From JAUUSJ01 sp964439395 (lineage in GTDB: Bacteria; Bacillota; Clostridia; Lachnospirales; Lachnospiraceae): a stretch of DNA of 64,000 bases. Of the stretch, positions 26,165 through 35,220 are shown piece by piece. The DNA lies in contig CAYTNV010000016.1 of assembly GCA_964439395.1 (NCBI GenBank), positions 1-64,000 on the forward strand, read 5' to 3'. Position 1 is the first letter of the stretch, and every line of letters starts with the position of its first letter. The notes below the pieces were generated by a model that saw only the letters and a list, made by a program, of their open reading frames with translations, was not told the DNA's origin and searched no databases. The position numbers and the translations under genes are program-made.

Positions 26165-26189
26165 CTATGTAAATTTTCTTTTATTTTTT

Positions 26190-27911
26190 CTATTTCTTCC
26201 ACTGCTTTGAAATTGTCTGTACTCCCTCTACTGCCAAGACAATCGCCAAAATTACAAGCAGCGTTCCGATACCTGCGCGAACTACACACCATACAGTCTC
26301 ACCTGTGCCAGCCATAACACCCTTTATATTTGTAAGAATTGTCTGACAAAGTGATACTACTGTTACAATGAGCATAAACGCCATCGGCAATAAAAACATT
26401 TTATTATTTTTGCCCATCTTGCTAAGCCAAGCTGCAACAGCCAACAGACCAAGAGCAGCTAAAAGCTGGTTTGCAGCTCCAAATAAAGCCCAAATTTTTG
26501 CATATCCTGTCATTCCAAGAGCAATACCGAGTACTACCGTAATAATAGTAGCTACATAAGGATTCGTCACCGTTTTCTTAAATCCCTGCACATCCTTATA
26601 GGTTTGCCCTGATTCTAGCCAAAACTCCTGAAACATATAGCGCGCCAGACGAGTTGCTGTGTCAAGTGAAGTCAGGCAAAATGCTGATACTGCCAAAATC
26701 AACATAGAGTAGATTATATGCTCAGCACCAGAAAGAATTGGAATTGTCGCACACATCCGAGAAATACCAGTGGCAAATACAGCTGTCGGTGTAGTCACTC
26801 CACCTGGAATATATTCCTCCCAAATATATCCTACCGCACAGAGAGAAATTAATGCCAACGCACATTCAATTAACATACCGCCATAGGCAATTGGCTTGGC
26901 GTCGGCCTCATTATTTAACTGTTTTGCCGTAGTACCAGATCCAACTAAAGAGTGAAATCCAGAAATAGCACCGCAGGCAATTGTGACAAAGAGCGCTGGA
27001 AAAATACTTCCAAGAGAAACTCCAGATCCAAACTGTGCAGAATCTACAAAACCTGTAAATGCTGGAATAGAAAGTGATGGATGTGCTCCCACAATGCCGA
27101 CAACCGCAACAATCATCATACCGTAAAGTAAAAAGGAGCTCAAATAATCACGAGGCTGGAGTAAAATCCAAACTGGAGTTACTGAGGCAATAGTGATATA
27201 AATACCTACAATTATCATCCAAGTACTTCCACTTAAATAAATCGGATGCCAATTTAATCCAATTGCCATACAGGCGATAATCGCCACAACACCAATAATT
27301 GTAGATACGGCCAACGAGGCATTTCTTCGATATACCATCATTCCAAAAATAATCGCAACCACAATAAAAAGTATAGAAATCATAGCCGTAGAAGCATTGG
27401 CGGCACTTGCTGCCTTATCTAAAACTCCGCTCTCATCGTAGGCCGCCTGAAAGGTACTGGCAACAATAGATGCAAACGCCGCTACTACTAAAACTAAAGT
27501 TAGATAAGAAAAAATAAGAAATAACTTTTTAGCTCTCGTGCCAATACTGGTCGCAATAACCTCACCGATAGACTGTCCCTTATTTCTCACGGACGCAAAC
27601 AGTGCACCATAATCATGTACTCCACCGATAAAAATACCTCCAATCAATACCCAGAGCATGACTGGAACCCATCCAAATACAGCCGCCTGAATCGGACCAT
27701 TAATTGGCCCCGCACCTGCAATTGATGAGAAATGATGTCCCATTAATACTGGCGCCTTAGCTGGAACATAATCTTTCCCATCCTCAAGCTCGTGCGACGG
27801 TGTAATTTTCTTTGGATCTACGCCCCACTGCTCTGACAGCCATTTTCCATAGAAGAGATATCCCGCTACTAGAATAGCAATACCTACTAATAAAATCACT
27901 ACTGCATTCAT
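26190..27911 (-). CDS. cstA: Carbon starvation protein CstA family transporter
   Basis: A 573-aa multi-spanning membrane protein of the CstA family. Members take up peptides or pyruvate under carbon limitation. The CstA N-terminus is clear: YVPAKAPVLMGHHFSSIAGA, GPINGPIQA, GGIFIGGVHDYGALFASVRN. About 15 hydrophobic segments follow and a C-terminal DUF4161-like part, with a final helix at WCVVRAGIGTLLVILAI. The substrate cannot be read from sequence. The gene upstream on the same strand (27931-28452) ends 19 nt before its ATG and is probably co-transcribed. Confidence 0.93.
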   Translation of the reverse strand: MNAVVILLVGIAILVAGYLFYGKWLSEQWGVDPKKITPSHELEDGKDYVPAKAPVLMGHHFSSIAGAGPINGPIQAAVFGWVPVMLWVLIGGIFIGGVHDYGALFASVRNKGQSIGEVIATSIGTRAKKLFLIFSYLTLVLVVAAFASIVASTFQAAYDESGVLDKAASAANASTAMISILFIVVAIIFGMMVYRRNASLAVSTIIGVVAIIACMAIGLNWHPIYLSGSTWMIIVGIYITIASVTPVWILLQPRDYLSSFLLYGMMIVAVVGIVGAHPSLSIPAFTGFVDSAQFGSGVSLGSIFPALFVTIACGAISGFHSLVGSGTTAKQLNNEADAKPIAYGGMLIECALALISLCAVGYIWEEYIPGGVTTPTAVFATGISRMCATIPILSGAEHIIYSMLILAVSAFCLTSLDTATRLARYMFQEFWLESGQTYKDVQGFKKTVTNPYVATIITVVLGIALGMTGYAKIWALFGAANQLLAALGLLAVAAWLSKMGKNNKMFLLPMAFMLIVTVVSLCQTILTNIKGVMAGTGETVWCVVRAGIGTLLVILAIVLAVEGVQTISKQWKK

Positions 27912-27930
27912 TTTTCTTTCCTCTCTTTCT

Positions 27931-28452
27931 TCATATGTTGCATAGTTTTTTCATGAATTTGGCATTACTACGCCCGCTTCGATTCGTCAGCACCTCCCTT
28001 TGCTCTAAAACGATAGCAGCCGTGTGGAAATCCATCCAGCCATACCATGAAAAACGAAAGCTTTTATATATTCGACATCTGCAAACTGCCTGTTTTGCCT
28101 CGGCGGTGCAGGTATCACATAAAAAAACAGCAGTAATATAGCTGTACATATGACCAGGTTTTGGATTAATCAACTTCATTCCCTCTTCATATGCATAATT
28201 TTTACATCTTTCATACCATTCTTTTGTGAGATGAGGAAGAGAAAAAATATAGACAAATTCATTGCTATCTGCATCCCATAGCTTTGCCTTCTTTATAAGC
28301 ACATACTTCTCAGAATGGACAAATAACCGACAGTGAGCCTTTAGCGGAATTCCTTCCTCTTTCTCTTTTTCATATGTTTCAATATCAAAATATGCCTCAT
28401 AGCTTTTTAAAAGTTTTTCTAAAGCCTCGCCACGACTTAATATTTTCTCCAT
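27931..28452 (-). CDS. Protein of unknown function upstream of cstA
   Basis: A 173-aa soluble protein that I do not recognise. An N-terminal helix (SRGEALEKLLKSYEAYFDIE) is followed by a mixed alpha/beta part rich in aromatic residues. A C-terminal cysteine cluster CDTCTAEAKQAVCRC and an aromatic stretch (FRFSWYGWMDFHTAA) follow. No signal peptide or membrane segment is seen. Spacing of 19 nt to cstA on the same strand suggests an operon, so it may serve the transporter as regulator or accessory protein; this is inference only. Confidence 0.75.
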   Translation of the reverse strand: MEKILSRGEALEKLLKSYEAYFDIETYEKEKEEGIPLKAHCRLFVHSEKYVLIKKAKLWDADSNEFVYIFSLPHLTKEWYERCKNYAYEEGMKLINPKPGHMYSYITAVFLCDTCTAEAKQAVCRCRIYKSFRFSWYGWMDFHTAAIVLEQREVLTNRSGRSNAKFMKKLCNI

Positions 28453-28626
28453 AGTTTTTCCTCCGCTCAGTACTATAGATATAAAATCAATATATCCTAT
28501 CTGTTTTCTATTAATAATTATCGGATTCCCTCATACAAAAGTCAACAGTTTTCGCCTTTTGCATTCTTAAACCTTGTTATATTAAATAAATCACCATATT
28601 TACCTAATATAATTAACTTAAATAAA

Positions 28627-28672
28627 AAGACTTCTATTATGACGATTTGCCACAATAAAAGTCTTTCTATTT
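28627..28672 (-). terminator. Terminator behind the first FtsX-type operon
   Basis: AAAGACTT/AAGTCTTT outer arms with a wobble-paired inner stem (TATTGTG/CATAATA) are followed on the minus strand by TTATTTAAG. Confidence 0.6.
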
Positions 28673-28720
28673 CACTTAATAAAAATATTTCTCAACATTA
28701 AGAGAACGAACAAGCAGCCC

Positions 28721-31375
28721 CTATGCCACCTCTCTCAATCTCTCTACTACACTCTGTTTTGCCGCAAAACGGTAAAGAATAGCTGGAATTACAATACCCA
28801 GTATTGCAAATACTGGTGTGACTAAAATGACAGGGATAAGTGTAAAGTGATAGGAGAAAAACCAAAACATATTCTCCATCAAACTTCCAGCTAATGGTCC
28901 GACAATAAAACTAAGTAAAAGTGAAATAATCACAGCACCTGCGGTATAGAAGATGCCCTCATATACGAGCATTGTTTTTAGCTGCTTACTTGTCAAACCG
29001 ATGGACTGCAACACAGCAAACTCATGGCGACGAGACAGAATTCCTGTCATAATCGCATTAAAGAAATTTAAAACTCCGACTAAACCGATGATAAAACAGA
29101 GCAACCCGCCAAGTAATATAAACATTTGCTGAAAACTTTGAAAATCCTCTCGCTTTAGTTTTTTACTCTCATACATAATCTCAGATAAATCCCCCTCTGT
29201 GAGCTCAGCGAGATAATTTTCCGCCTCCGTCTCTGCCTGTTCATCTGGAGTATCAAAGAGGTAGAACTCTGTAAAAATATTAGCCTTGCTATCTGAGCGA
29301 AGTTTCTCTATAGGCAAAATAGCCTCATATCCTATGCTACCAAATCGAAAACTCATAGAATAAGGCAATACTACAAGTGCACAGACCGTATAATTGACAT
29401 CATGACTCTTCTCAATTTTACTATTTATAACTTCCTCTGGTGTAGTATCGTCGATTTTTTTGCCTGTTCGAGTATCAATATAAGAAGATTCATCTACATA
29501 AGTCACAGGCAGAGTATCTCCCACTTTCGGATAAATTGCTAAATTATCAACTTTTCCATAATCATCTGTTCTCACACAAATCGCAATTTTATGCTTATCT
29601 TTCTCAAATAACGGTGCGATATCTCCGTCCACTACAATCAATTTCTCAAATAGCGCCTTATCCAGTCCTTCCAGCAATAAATCACTTCTGACTAAATTTT
29701 CCCTATGTGGCGTATTTTTCACGTTTTGATCTAGTTCCTCTCCCTGGATATAGCTACTTAATCGCTTTCGATAAATATTTTCATCCATCCAACATTGTGG
29801 AGTATATCCCTCAGCAGCATACCCACGGCCACTCACCGTTTGCTTTGTATTTTTATTAATCTCTTCCACAATAGAATCATCTAAATGCACCGATGAACTT
29901 GCCCCCTCAAATCGAAAATATCCTGTCTTTCCTACAATAAAATCCGCACAAGTCTGATTATCTAAATATTTTTCCATATCAAAACCACCCACAAAGGAGT
30001 ATAAAATTGTGAGCAGTACAACTGAGAGTGATAAAGAAACTATTACTAATACCGTTTTTCTCTTATTACGCCCAAGATTCGCAAATGCCATCTGATGTAT
30101 CTTTGCCCCGCGAGTCGCACGACTCTTTTTTCTTGTCCCTGTAACTTCTGTATACTTTGTCGCCTCTACTGGTGAAACCTTTGCCGCCAAGCGCCCTGGA
30201 TGTGCACAAGAAAGCAGTACCGTAATGAGAGAAAATAAAGTAGAGCCAATAAAAATAATTGGTGAGGTACTGATCGTTGCCTCATTTAGTTTTATTGTCG
30301 TCTGTCCTAAAACATAGGGAGTCAATACCGCTCCCACTCCATATCCTCCCAGTAAACCAATTGGAATTCCAACAACACAGAGAAATAGCGCCTGCTGATA
30401 AATAATTCTCTTTAATTGTCTTGGAGTAACACCAATTGTCTTTAATAATCCATAAAAACGGATATCTCCTGTAACCGAAATTTGAAAAATATTATAAATA
30501 ATTAAATATCCCGTAAATATAATAAGCATTGCAAAAGCAATAATTGCTATAACTGTACCTGCATCAAAATCTGAGGCAAGCTGAGCTCCTGTATATCCCC
30601 AGTTTACGCCAATTCGAATATAATTATCCTTTTCCTCATTTTCACATTGATACCCCAAATCTTTTGCAATTTTTTCCATTTCACCGCGAATATTTGTGCT
30701 GGAACCTAACATAATATTAAGGTCAATACGAAAAGAATGATAACCATCCTTAACTGCATCCCCCTCTACTAATTCAGCGTATTCTTTTGATACATTCAGG
30801 AAATGAACAGGTGCGATATTATCATATTCCCAGTATCCCACTAATTTAAATGTATCTGTACGCGGGGGTATTGTTTGATTTTTATCCCCCACATCAAAAG
30901 TAAGTTTTATCTTAGTATTTAACTCAGGCTTAATTCCCAACAGCTGCAAAGCTCTTGTATCCATTGCAATTTCATCAATTGCCTCCGGCTCTCGCCCAAC
31001 CGTCGGTGTACAATAGCTCCACTTTGTATTCTCGCTATCCATATAGCTCACCTCTGCTGGAATTTTTCCAAAAACTCCTGTAGTACAAGTTCCGATAACC
31101 TTTCTTTCTCCCACCGCTTTTACTTTCGTATGTTTTTTAATCGCATCAATTTGTTCTTTACTTACTTCCTTAAATGTGCCATGACAATATCCTCCTATCT
31201 GTCGAAACATATAAGTCTCATAACTGGAATTGAGAGAGAATGCGATTGTAAAAAGAGAAGTAAAAAGTAAAGTGGTGAGTATAATCGCAATGATAGCGAT
31301 TATATTTCTCTTTCTAGATGCCCATAGTGATTTAAAGCTTAGGCGACGAATACATTTTTTATTTTGCACATTCAT
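28721..31375 (-). CDS. FtsX-like ABC transporter permease (MacB type), large
   Basis: An 884-aa membrane protein with an N-terminal anchor helix (NIIAIIAIILTTLLFTSLFTIAF), a long extracytoplasmic MacB-PCD-like domain, and two FtsX-type three-helix blocks (about residues 280-400 and 780-880). A second extracellular domain lies between the blocks. Such double-FtsX permeases with a LolD-type ATPase act as exporters or mechanotransmission pumps, often for antimicrobial peptides or lipoproteins. ATG at 31375 is chosen; a GTG at 31384 would overlap the ATPase stop by 4 nt and is also possible. No two-component system is adjacent, so regulation is unknown. Confidence 0.9.
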   Translation of the reverse strand: MNVQNKKCIRRLSFKSLWASRKRNIIAIIAIILTTLLFTSLFTIAFSLNSSYETYMFRQIGGYCHGTFKEVSKEQIDAIKKHTKVKAVGERKVIGTCTTGVFGKIPAEVSYMDSENTKWSYCTPTVGREPEAIDEIAMDTRALQLLGIKPELNTKIKLTFDVGDKNQTIPPRTDTFKLVGYWEYDNIAPVHFLNVSKEYAELVEGDAVKDGYHSFRIDLNIMLGSSTNIRGEMEKIAKDLGYQCENEEKDNYIRIGVNWGYTGAQLASDFDAGTVIAIIAFAMLIIFTGYLIIYNIFQISVTGDIRFYGLLKTIGVTPRQLKRIIYQQALFLCVVGIPIGLLGGYGVGAVLTPYVLGQTTIKLNEATISTSPIIFIGSTLFSLITVLLSCAHPGRLAAKVSPVEATKYTEVTGTRKKSRATRGAKIHQMAFANLGRNKRKTVLVIVSLSLSVVLLTILYSFVGGFDMEKYLDNQTCADFIVGKTGYFRFEGASSSVHLDDSIVEEINKNTKQTVSGRGYAAEGYTPQCWMDENIYRKRLSSYIQGEELDQNVKNTPHRENLVRSDLLLEGLDKALFEKLIVVDGDIAPLFEKDKHKIAICVRTDDYGKVDNLAIYPKVGDTLPVTYVDESSYIDTRTGKKIDDTTPEEVINSKIEKSHDVNYTVCALVVLPYSMSFRFGSIGYEAILPIEKLRSDSKANIFTEFYLFDTPDEQAETEAENYLAELTEGDLSEIMYESKKLKREDFQSFQQMFILLGGLLCFIIGLVGVLNFFNAIMTGILSRRHEFAVLQSIGLTSKQLKTMLVYEGIFYTAGAVIISLLLSFIVGPLAGSLMENMFWFFSYHFTLIPVILVTPVFAILGIVIPAILYRFAAKQSVVERLREVA

Positions 31376-31380
31376 CTCCG

Positions 31381-32061
31381 TCACCCCCTCTCATGATTCG
31401 TGACAATATGACCATCTTCGATATGAATAATACGGTCTGCCAGCTGTGCAATTTCCTCATTATGTGTAATCATCACGATTGTCTGGGAAAACTTTTGACT
31501 ACTGACTTTTAATAAACTCAGTACATCTTGACTTGTCTTAGAATCCAAATTTCCAGTTGGCTCATCCGCCAAAATAATCGCTGGAGCAGATGCCAGAGCA
31601 CGAGCGATCGCCACACGCTGCTGCTGACCTCCAGAAAGCTGACTAGGCAAGGCATCAAGGCGCTCATCTAACCCCAACATCTCCACAATTTCTTCCACAA
31701 ATCCTTTATTAATTTTCTCACCATCCAACTCAATTGGAAGAACAATATTTTCATATACATTAAGAACGGGAACTAAATTGTACGCCTGAAATACAAATCC
31801 AATTTTTCGACGGCGAAAAATAGTGAGAGCTTCATCTTTCAATGAAAAAATATCCTTTCCATCTACTGTAACCTTACCACTTGTAGGGTGATCTAGACCT
31901 CCTAACATATGAAGCAGAGTCGATTTTCCACTGCCACTCGTTCCTACAATTGCGACAAACTCTCCTTTTTCCACCTCCAAATTTACGCCATCCAATGCGC
32001 GAACTTCATTTTCTCCAGATCCATATATCTTTTTTAAATCTGTTGTCTGTAAAATAGTCAT
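31381..32061 (-). CDS. ABC transporter ATPase (LolD/MacB type)
   Basis: A 226-aa ATP-binding subunit for the adjacent permease. Walker A is GTSGSGKSTLLH, the Q-loop is VFQAYNLVP, the signature is LSGGQQQRVAIARAL, Walker B is IILADEPTGNLDS and the H-loop is MITHNE. The IADEPTGNLDS form is typical of the lipoprotein/peptide export class. The start at 32061 lies behind GGAGGG; two extra codons upstream are possible. The stop is 5 nt before the permease ATG. Confidence 0.95.
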   Translation of the reverse strand: MTILQTTDLKKIYGSGENEVRALDGVNLEVEKGEFVAIVGTSGSGKSTLLHMLGGLDHPTSGKVTVDGKDIFSLKDEALTIFRRRKIGFVFQAYNLVPVLNVYENIVLPIELDGEKINKGFVEEIVEMLGLDERLDALPSQLSGGQQQRVAIARALASAPAIILADEPTGNLDSKTSQDVLSLLKVSSQKFSQTIVMITHNEEIAQLADRIIHIEDGHIVTNHERG

Positions 32062-32181
32062 ATCCATCCCTCCACAACTTTCTATAAATTCTTTCGTGCT
32101 TTCACTTTATCATAACTCTATTTTCTCTAAAACTTTTATGGTCATATTATCTCATATCATTCTTTCCACATTCTTTCAAGA

Positions 32182-32222
32182 AAAAAGCCAATTCTAACAA
32201 TTTTGTAAGAATTGGCTTTTCT
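32182..32222. terminator. Terminator-like hairpin upstream of the ABC pair
   Basis: AGCCAATTCT and its complement with an inner AACAA/TTGT part, flanked by A6 on the left and TTTTCTT on the right. It can terminate in both directions. It probably ends the transcript of the ferredoxin-like gene (32349-33653). Confidence 0.7.
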
Positions 32223-32236
32223 TCTATATATATTAA

Positions 32237-32279
32237 GCGCCTTATATCCCCATATCTAAAGATAGGGGATATAAGGCGC
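32237..32279. repeat. Very stable hairpin without U-tract
   Basis: Perfect 15-base arms (GCGCCTTATATCCCC at 32237-32251 and its complement at 32265-32279) plus an inner TATC/GATA pair across one bulged A. Neither flank has a T-run, so it is not a standard terminator. It stands 15 nt from a normal terminator hairpin. It could be a small repetitive element or an mRNA 3' stabiliser. Confidence 0.6.
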
Positions 32280-32348
32280 ACTTGGTAATTTCTTTCTATA
32301 TGTCTTTTACATATTTTTCTTAAAAAATTCACTTTGGATAAATAAGAT

Positions 32349-33653
32349 TTATTCTGTTTTTTTCTTTTGCATTGACAATAGCTTATCCAGATAAACGGAC
32401 TTAAACTGTTTGCTCGCCAATGCCTGTTTCATAGGCGGAAGTTTAAGAATCGTTCCAAACACAGCTGCCATTGCACGGTGATTTGCAAACGCTTGATTAT
32501 CGAATATCAAATTTTGCAAAGTTCCCTTTTCAATCGCTTGCAATACAAAACGATGTGTGCTATTTACTGGCGTAATTACCTGTACTGGTCGACGCTTTAA
32601 CTCAATAGCACCAGTCGGACAATTTCTTGCACAGACACCACATCCCAGACAGATTTCTTTATCTACTACTGGATGCTTCTTTAAAATTTTTCCCTCTTGC
32701 TTTTTTTCATCTTCCTCCATCGCAATCGCCAATATCGGACAAACCTTTGCGCATTTTCCACATTTGATACATTTCTCGAGTGAAATTTCTGGAATATAAT
32801 TTGTCGTCGCAACTGGCTGCATCGGAGAAAAACGTCTCGCCGCCTGCAGCGCCTCGCAGCAGCATCCACAGCAGTTACAAATAAAAGCTGGATGTTCTCT
32901 TACATTTTCTCCTATCTGTACTAAATTACTTGCATAGGATCGTTCTAATGCGTCCATCGCCTCCTCCTTGGAAATCAATCTCGCATACTCTCCGTGTTCC
33001 GCAAGTGAGCGAGCCACATTGTCAAATGTCAGACAGACATCCCACGGTGCATCGATTTCACATGGATGTCCCGCATGATACGCTTTATGTCGACAATAGC
33101 AAGTTCCAAGTCCGATATACTTTGCCTCCTCTATAATATGCGTCGCTCTCTCATAATCTAGAATATGATTCGTCTTATCATTTGTCAGAACCGGCTCTTG
33201 TACATAGACACGGCCAAGTCTTGTCTCCGTGGCGAAAAATAAGTTTTTTACAAAATCTTCCTCCACATTCATATACTGATAGTATAATTCACTTAAATAT
33301 TTTTGATCAATATCTCCTCTCGTTCGCATTAACGCAAACTCAATAAAGCCTGCCATTGGAGGCGGCATAACAAATTGTCGCTGACCGTGGTATTCACTGT
33401 CCACTAATAACGCCTTTTCACATAAATGATCTAGCAGCTTCTCCGCCTTTGCCTCGGTTGTTCCCCATACGCGCGCTGCACGCTTTAAGGTAAACGGACG
33501 TACTGGCAGCTTTGCCACCCATTTTGCTTCTTTTTCTGTGTACAAAACTTGCAAAATTTTATATAGAGTCTCCGAAGGCGGCGCTCCCTGTGTAAACCAA
33601 TTAATACGTTCCTCCAAATTTTTGTAAGCATCTCTTGTTGTCAAATGTCCCAT
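32349..33653 (-). CDS. 4Fe-4S ferredoxin-type protein with N-terminal winged-helix-like domain
   Basis: A 434-aa cytosolic iron-sulfur protein. Residues about 15-90 look like a winged helix (LKRAARVWGTTEAKAEKLLD, then a hydrophobic wing). The middle has a cysteine/histidine group (LGTCYCRHKAYHAGHPC) and CNCCGCCC. Two classical 4Fe-4S motifs follow (CIKCGKCAKVCP and CLGCGVCARNCP). Proteins of this architecture occur in anaerobes and are annotated only as 4Fe-4S proteins; an electron-transfer role is likely and the partner is unknown. It is a single gene with no obvious operon partner. Confidence 0.85.
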   Translation of the reverse strand: MGHLTTRDAYKNLEERINWFTQGAPPSETLYKILQVLYTEKEAKWVAKLPVRPFTLKRAARVWGTTEAKAEKLLDHLCEKALLVDSEYHGQRQFVMPPPMAGFIEFALMRTRGDIDQKYLSELYYQYMNVEEDFVKNLFFATETRLGRVYVQEPVLTNDKTNHILDYERATHIIEEAKYIGLGTCYCRHKAYHAGHPCEIDAPWDVCLTFDNVARSLAEHGEYARLISKEEAMDALERSYASNLVQIGENVREHPAFICNCCGCCCEALQAARRFSPMQPVATTNYIPEISLEKCIKCGKCAKVCPILAIAMEEDEKKQEGKILKKHPVVDKEICLGCGVCARNCPTGAIELKRRPVQVITPVNSTHRFVLQAIEKGTLQNLIFDNQAFANHRAMAAVFGTILKLPPMKQALASKQFKSVYLDKLLSMQKKKTE

Positions 33654-33862
33654 AACGCTGTCCCTCCTTTATTTTTCCCTTGCTCTTATGCAGACTATAA
33701 TAAGCAAACTCCTCGCTCGCCATTTCATACTCTATATACGCTACACAGAAGACTCACTCAACTCGTTAAAACCATAATAAAAACATAATAGAAATTTCTT
33801 AGTTCACTGCCTTATCTAGTATTTTAACACAAATCGGTAAATTATGTATAAAAATATTAAAT

Positions 33863-34645
33863 CTATCCTCTCTCCTTATCTTCTCGTATCAATATTCTCA
33901 ATGCTTCCACCGCAAGCTTGATTGCTTTCTCCGTGTCATGCACAACCAAATTTTCCAATCCTGCCAATTCTCGCTCCTGATTGTGAATAGCCAAAAGTAC
34001 TGAACCACAATGCGCACGCAAATAATTCGCCACAATAAACAAAGCCGCTGATTCCATCTCTGATGCTTTACATCCCATTCGCTTCCATGCCTCCCATTTA
34101 TTCAAAAGCTCATAGCTCACCGGCATTTTTTCCGGTGTATGTTGCCCGTAGAAAGAATCTTTACACTCTACAACGCCAATATGATATGTATAACCTAATT
34201 TTTTTCCCGCATTCACAAGCGCATTTGTCACCTCAAAATCTGCCACTGCTGGAAACTCAATTGGAGCATATTCTTTCGTTGTTCCCTCCATGCGAACCGC
34301 GCCCGTGGCGATCACGATATCTCCACCTTTTACGGTCAAATCTATGCCGCCGCAGGTTCCCACGCGAATAAACGTATCTGCCCCACATAATGCTAGCTCC
34401 TCCATTGCAATAGAAGCAGATGGTCCGCCAATTCCAGTAGATGTCACAGTAACTTTTTCTCCGTCCAGATAACCAGTATAAGTAATATACTCTCTGCTAT
34501 CGGCAATCATCCGTGGATTATCAAAATACTGTGCAATTTTTTTGCAACGCTTAGGGTCTCCCGGAAGAATTACATAGCGTCCCACATCTCCCTTTTTAAT
34601 TCGTAAATGATATTGTAAACCTATCTCTCCTGATAAATTTTTCAA
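33863..34645 (-). CDS. udp: Uridine phosphorylase
   Basis: Uridine phosphorylase (260 aa) splits uridine and phosphate into uracil and ribose-1-phosphate for pyrimidine salvage. The NP-I family fold is clear: YVILPGDPKRCKKIAQYFD at the N-terminus (phosphate site), TGIGGPSASIAMEEL, RVGTCGG and ASEMESAALF with the catalytic Glu-Met-Glu-like motif. AGGAGG-like SD sequence precedes the ATG. It is monocistronic here. The gene is far from the nucleoside hydrolase, so no salvage operon is evident. Confidence 0.93.
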   Translation of the reverse strand: MKNLSGEIGLQYHLRIKKGDVGRYVILPGDPKRCKKIAQYFDNPRMIADSREYITYTGYLDGEKVTVTSTGIGGPSASIAMEELALCGADTFIRVGTCGGIDLTVKGGDIVIATGAVRMEGTTKEYAPIEFPAVADFEVTNALVNAGKKLGYTYHIGVVECKDSFYGQHTPEKMPVSYELLNKWEAWKRMGCKASEMESAALFIVANYLRAHCGSVLLAIHNQERELAGLENLVVHDTEKAIKLAVEALRILIREDKERG

Positions 34646-35220
34646 TTTTACTTCCTCCTCTCTCTTCCTAATATTATGCTATTTTTGAATCACTCTGGTC
34701 TCTTACACTATATTAAAAAGCATTACTCTGGGAAATCGTGTAAATATTGCCCTACTTTCTATCCTATTCATTTTTAAATCAATTGAATAAAACTCTTCTT
34801 TACTATCATATATCAAAAAATTTAATATTTTCTACTGTCATTTTACCACAAATTAAAAAATTATCCTATACAATATCTAAATCACTCTCTCTCAGCTTCT
34901 AAATAAATTCTAAACTCTAAATTATCAAATATCCATTACTATCATTTTTCGACTTTTTTCCCATACTCATCTACAAATACAATTATAATTTTCCATTTAT
35001 CATCCCAATACTTTGGCATAAATTACTAAATTATACATAAAAAATTTCTTTTTACTGGCAAAAAACAATAAATTTCTTGACATTTTCCGACATCCGTATT
35101 ACTCTTTACATATCTGTAAATAATAAAAAACTTTCTTTCAGCATTTTTTAGAAAACGAAAAATTTTTCTGTCAAAATTCTTTTATTATCTGCGGAAATAC
35201 TATTAAGAGGATGAAAAATT
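34646..35220. other. Long AT-rich intergenic region, nothing firm seen
   Basis: A 575-nt gap between divergent udp and nhaC. I find no conserved RNA fold, tRNA or reading frame with SD. The only promoter-like signal for nhaC is TTGACA at 35077-35082 with a weak TACTCT 17 nt later. The rest is AT-rich with short homopolymer runs. Confidence 0.5.

Noticed and set aside
26072..26317. An 81-aa open frame overlapping the terminator between the nucleoside hydrolase and cstA
   Set aside because: It spans the terminator hairpin and the cstA 3' end on the opposite strand, with no SD.
32147..32332. A 61-aa open frame across the two hairpins
   Set aside because: It is the translation of inverted repeats and has no SD.
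34646..35220. Riboswitch upstream of the NhaC-type gene
   Set aside because: No conserved motif, stable multi-stem fold or terminator was found in the 575-nt gap.
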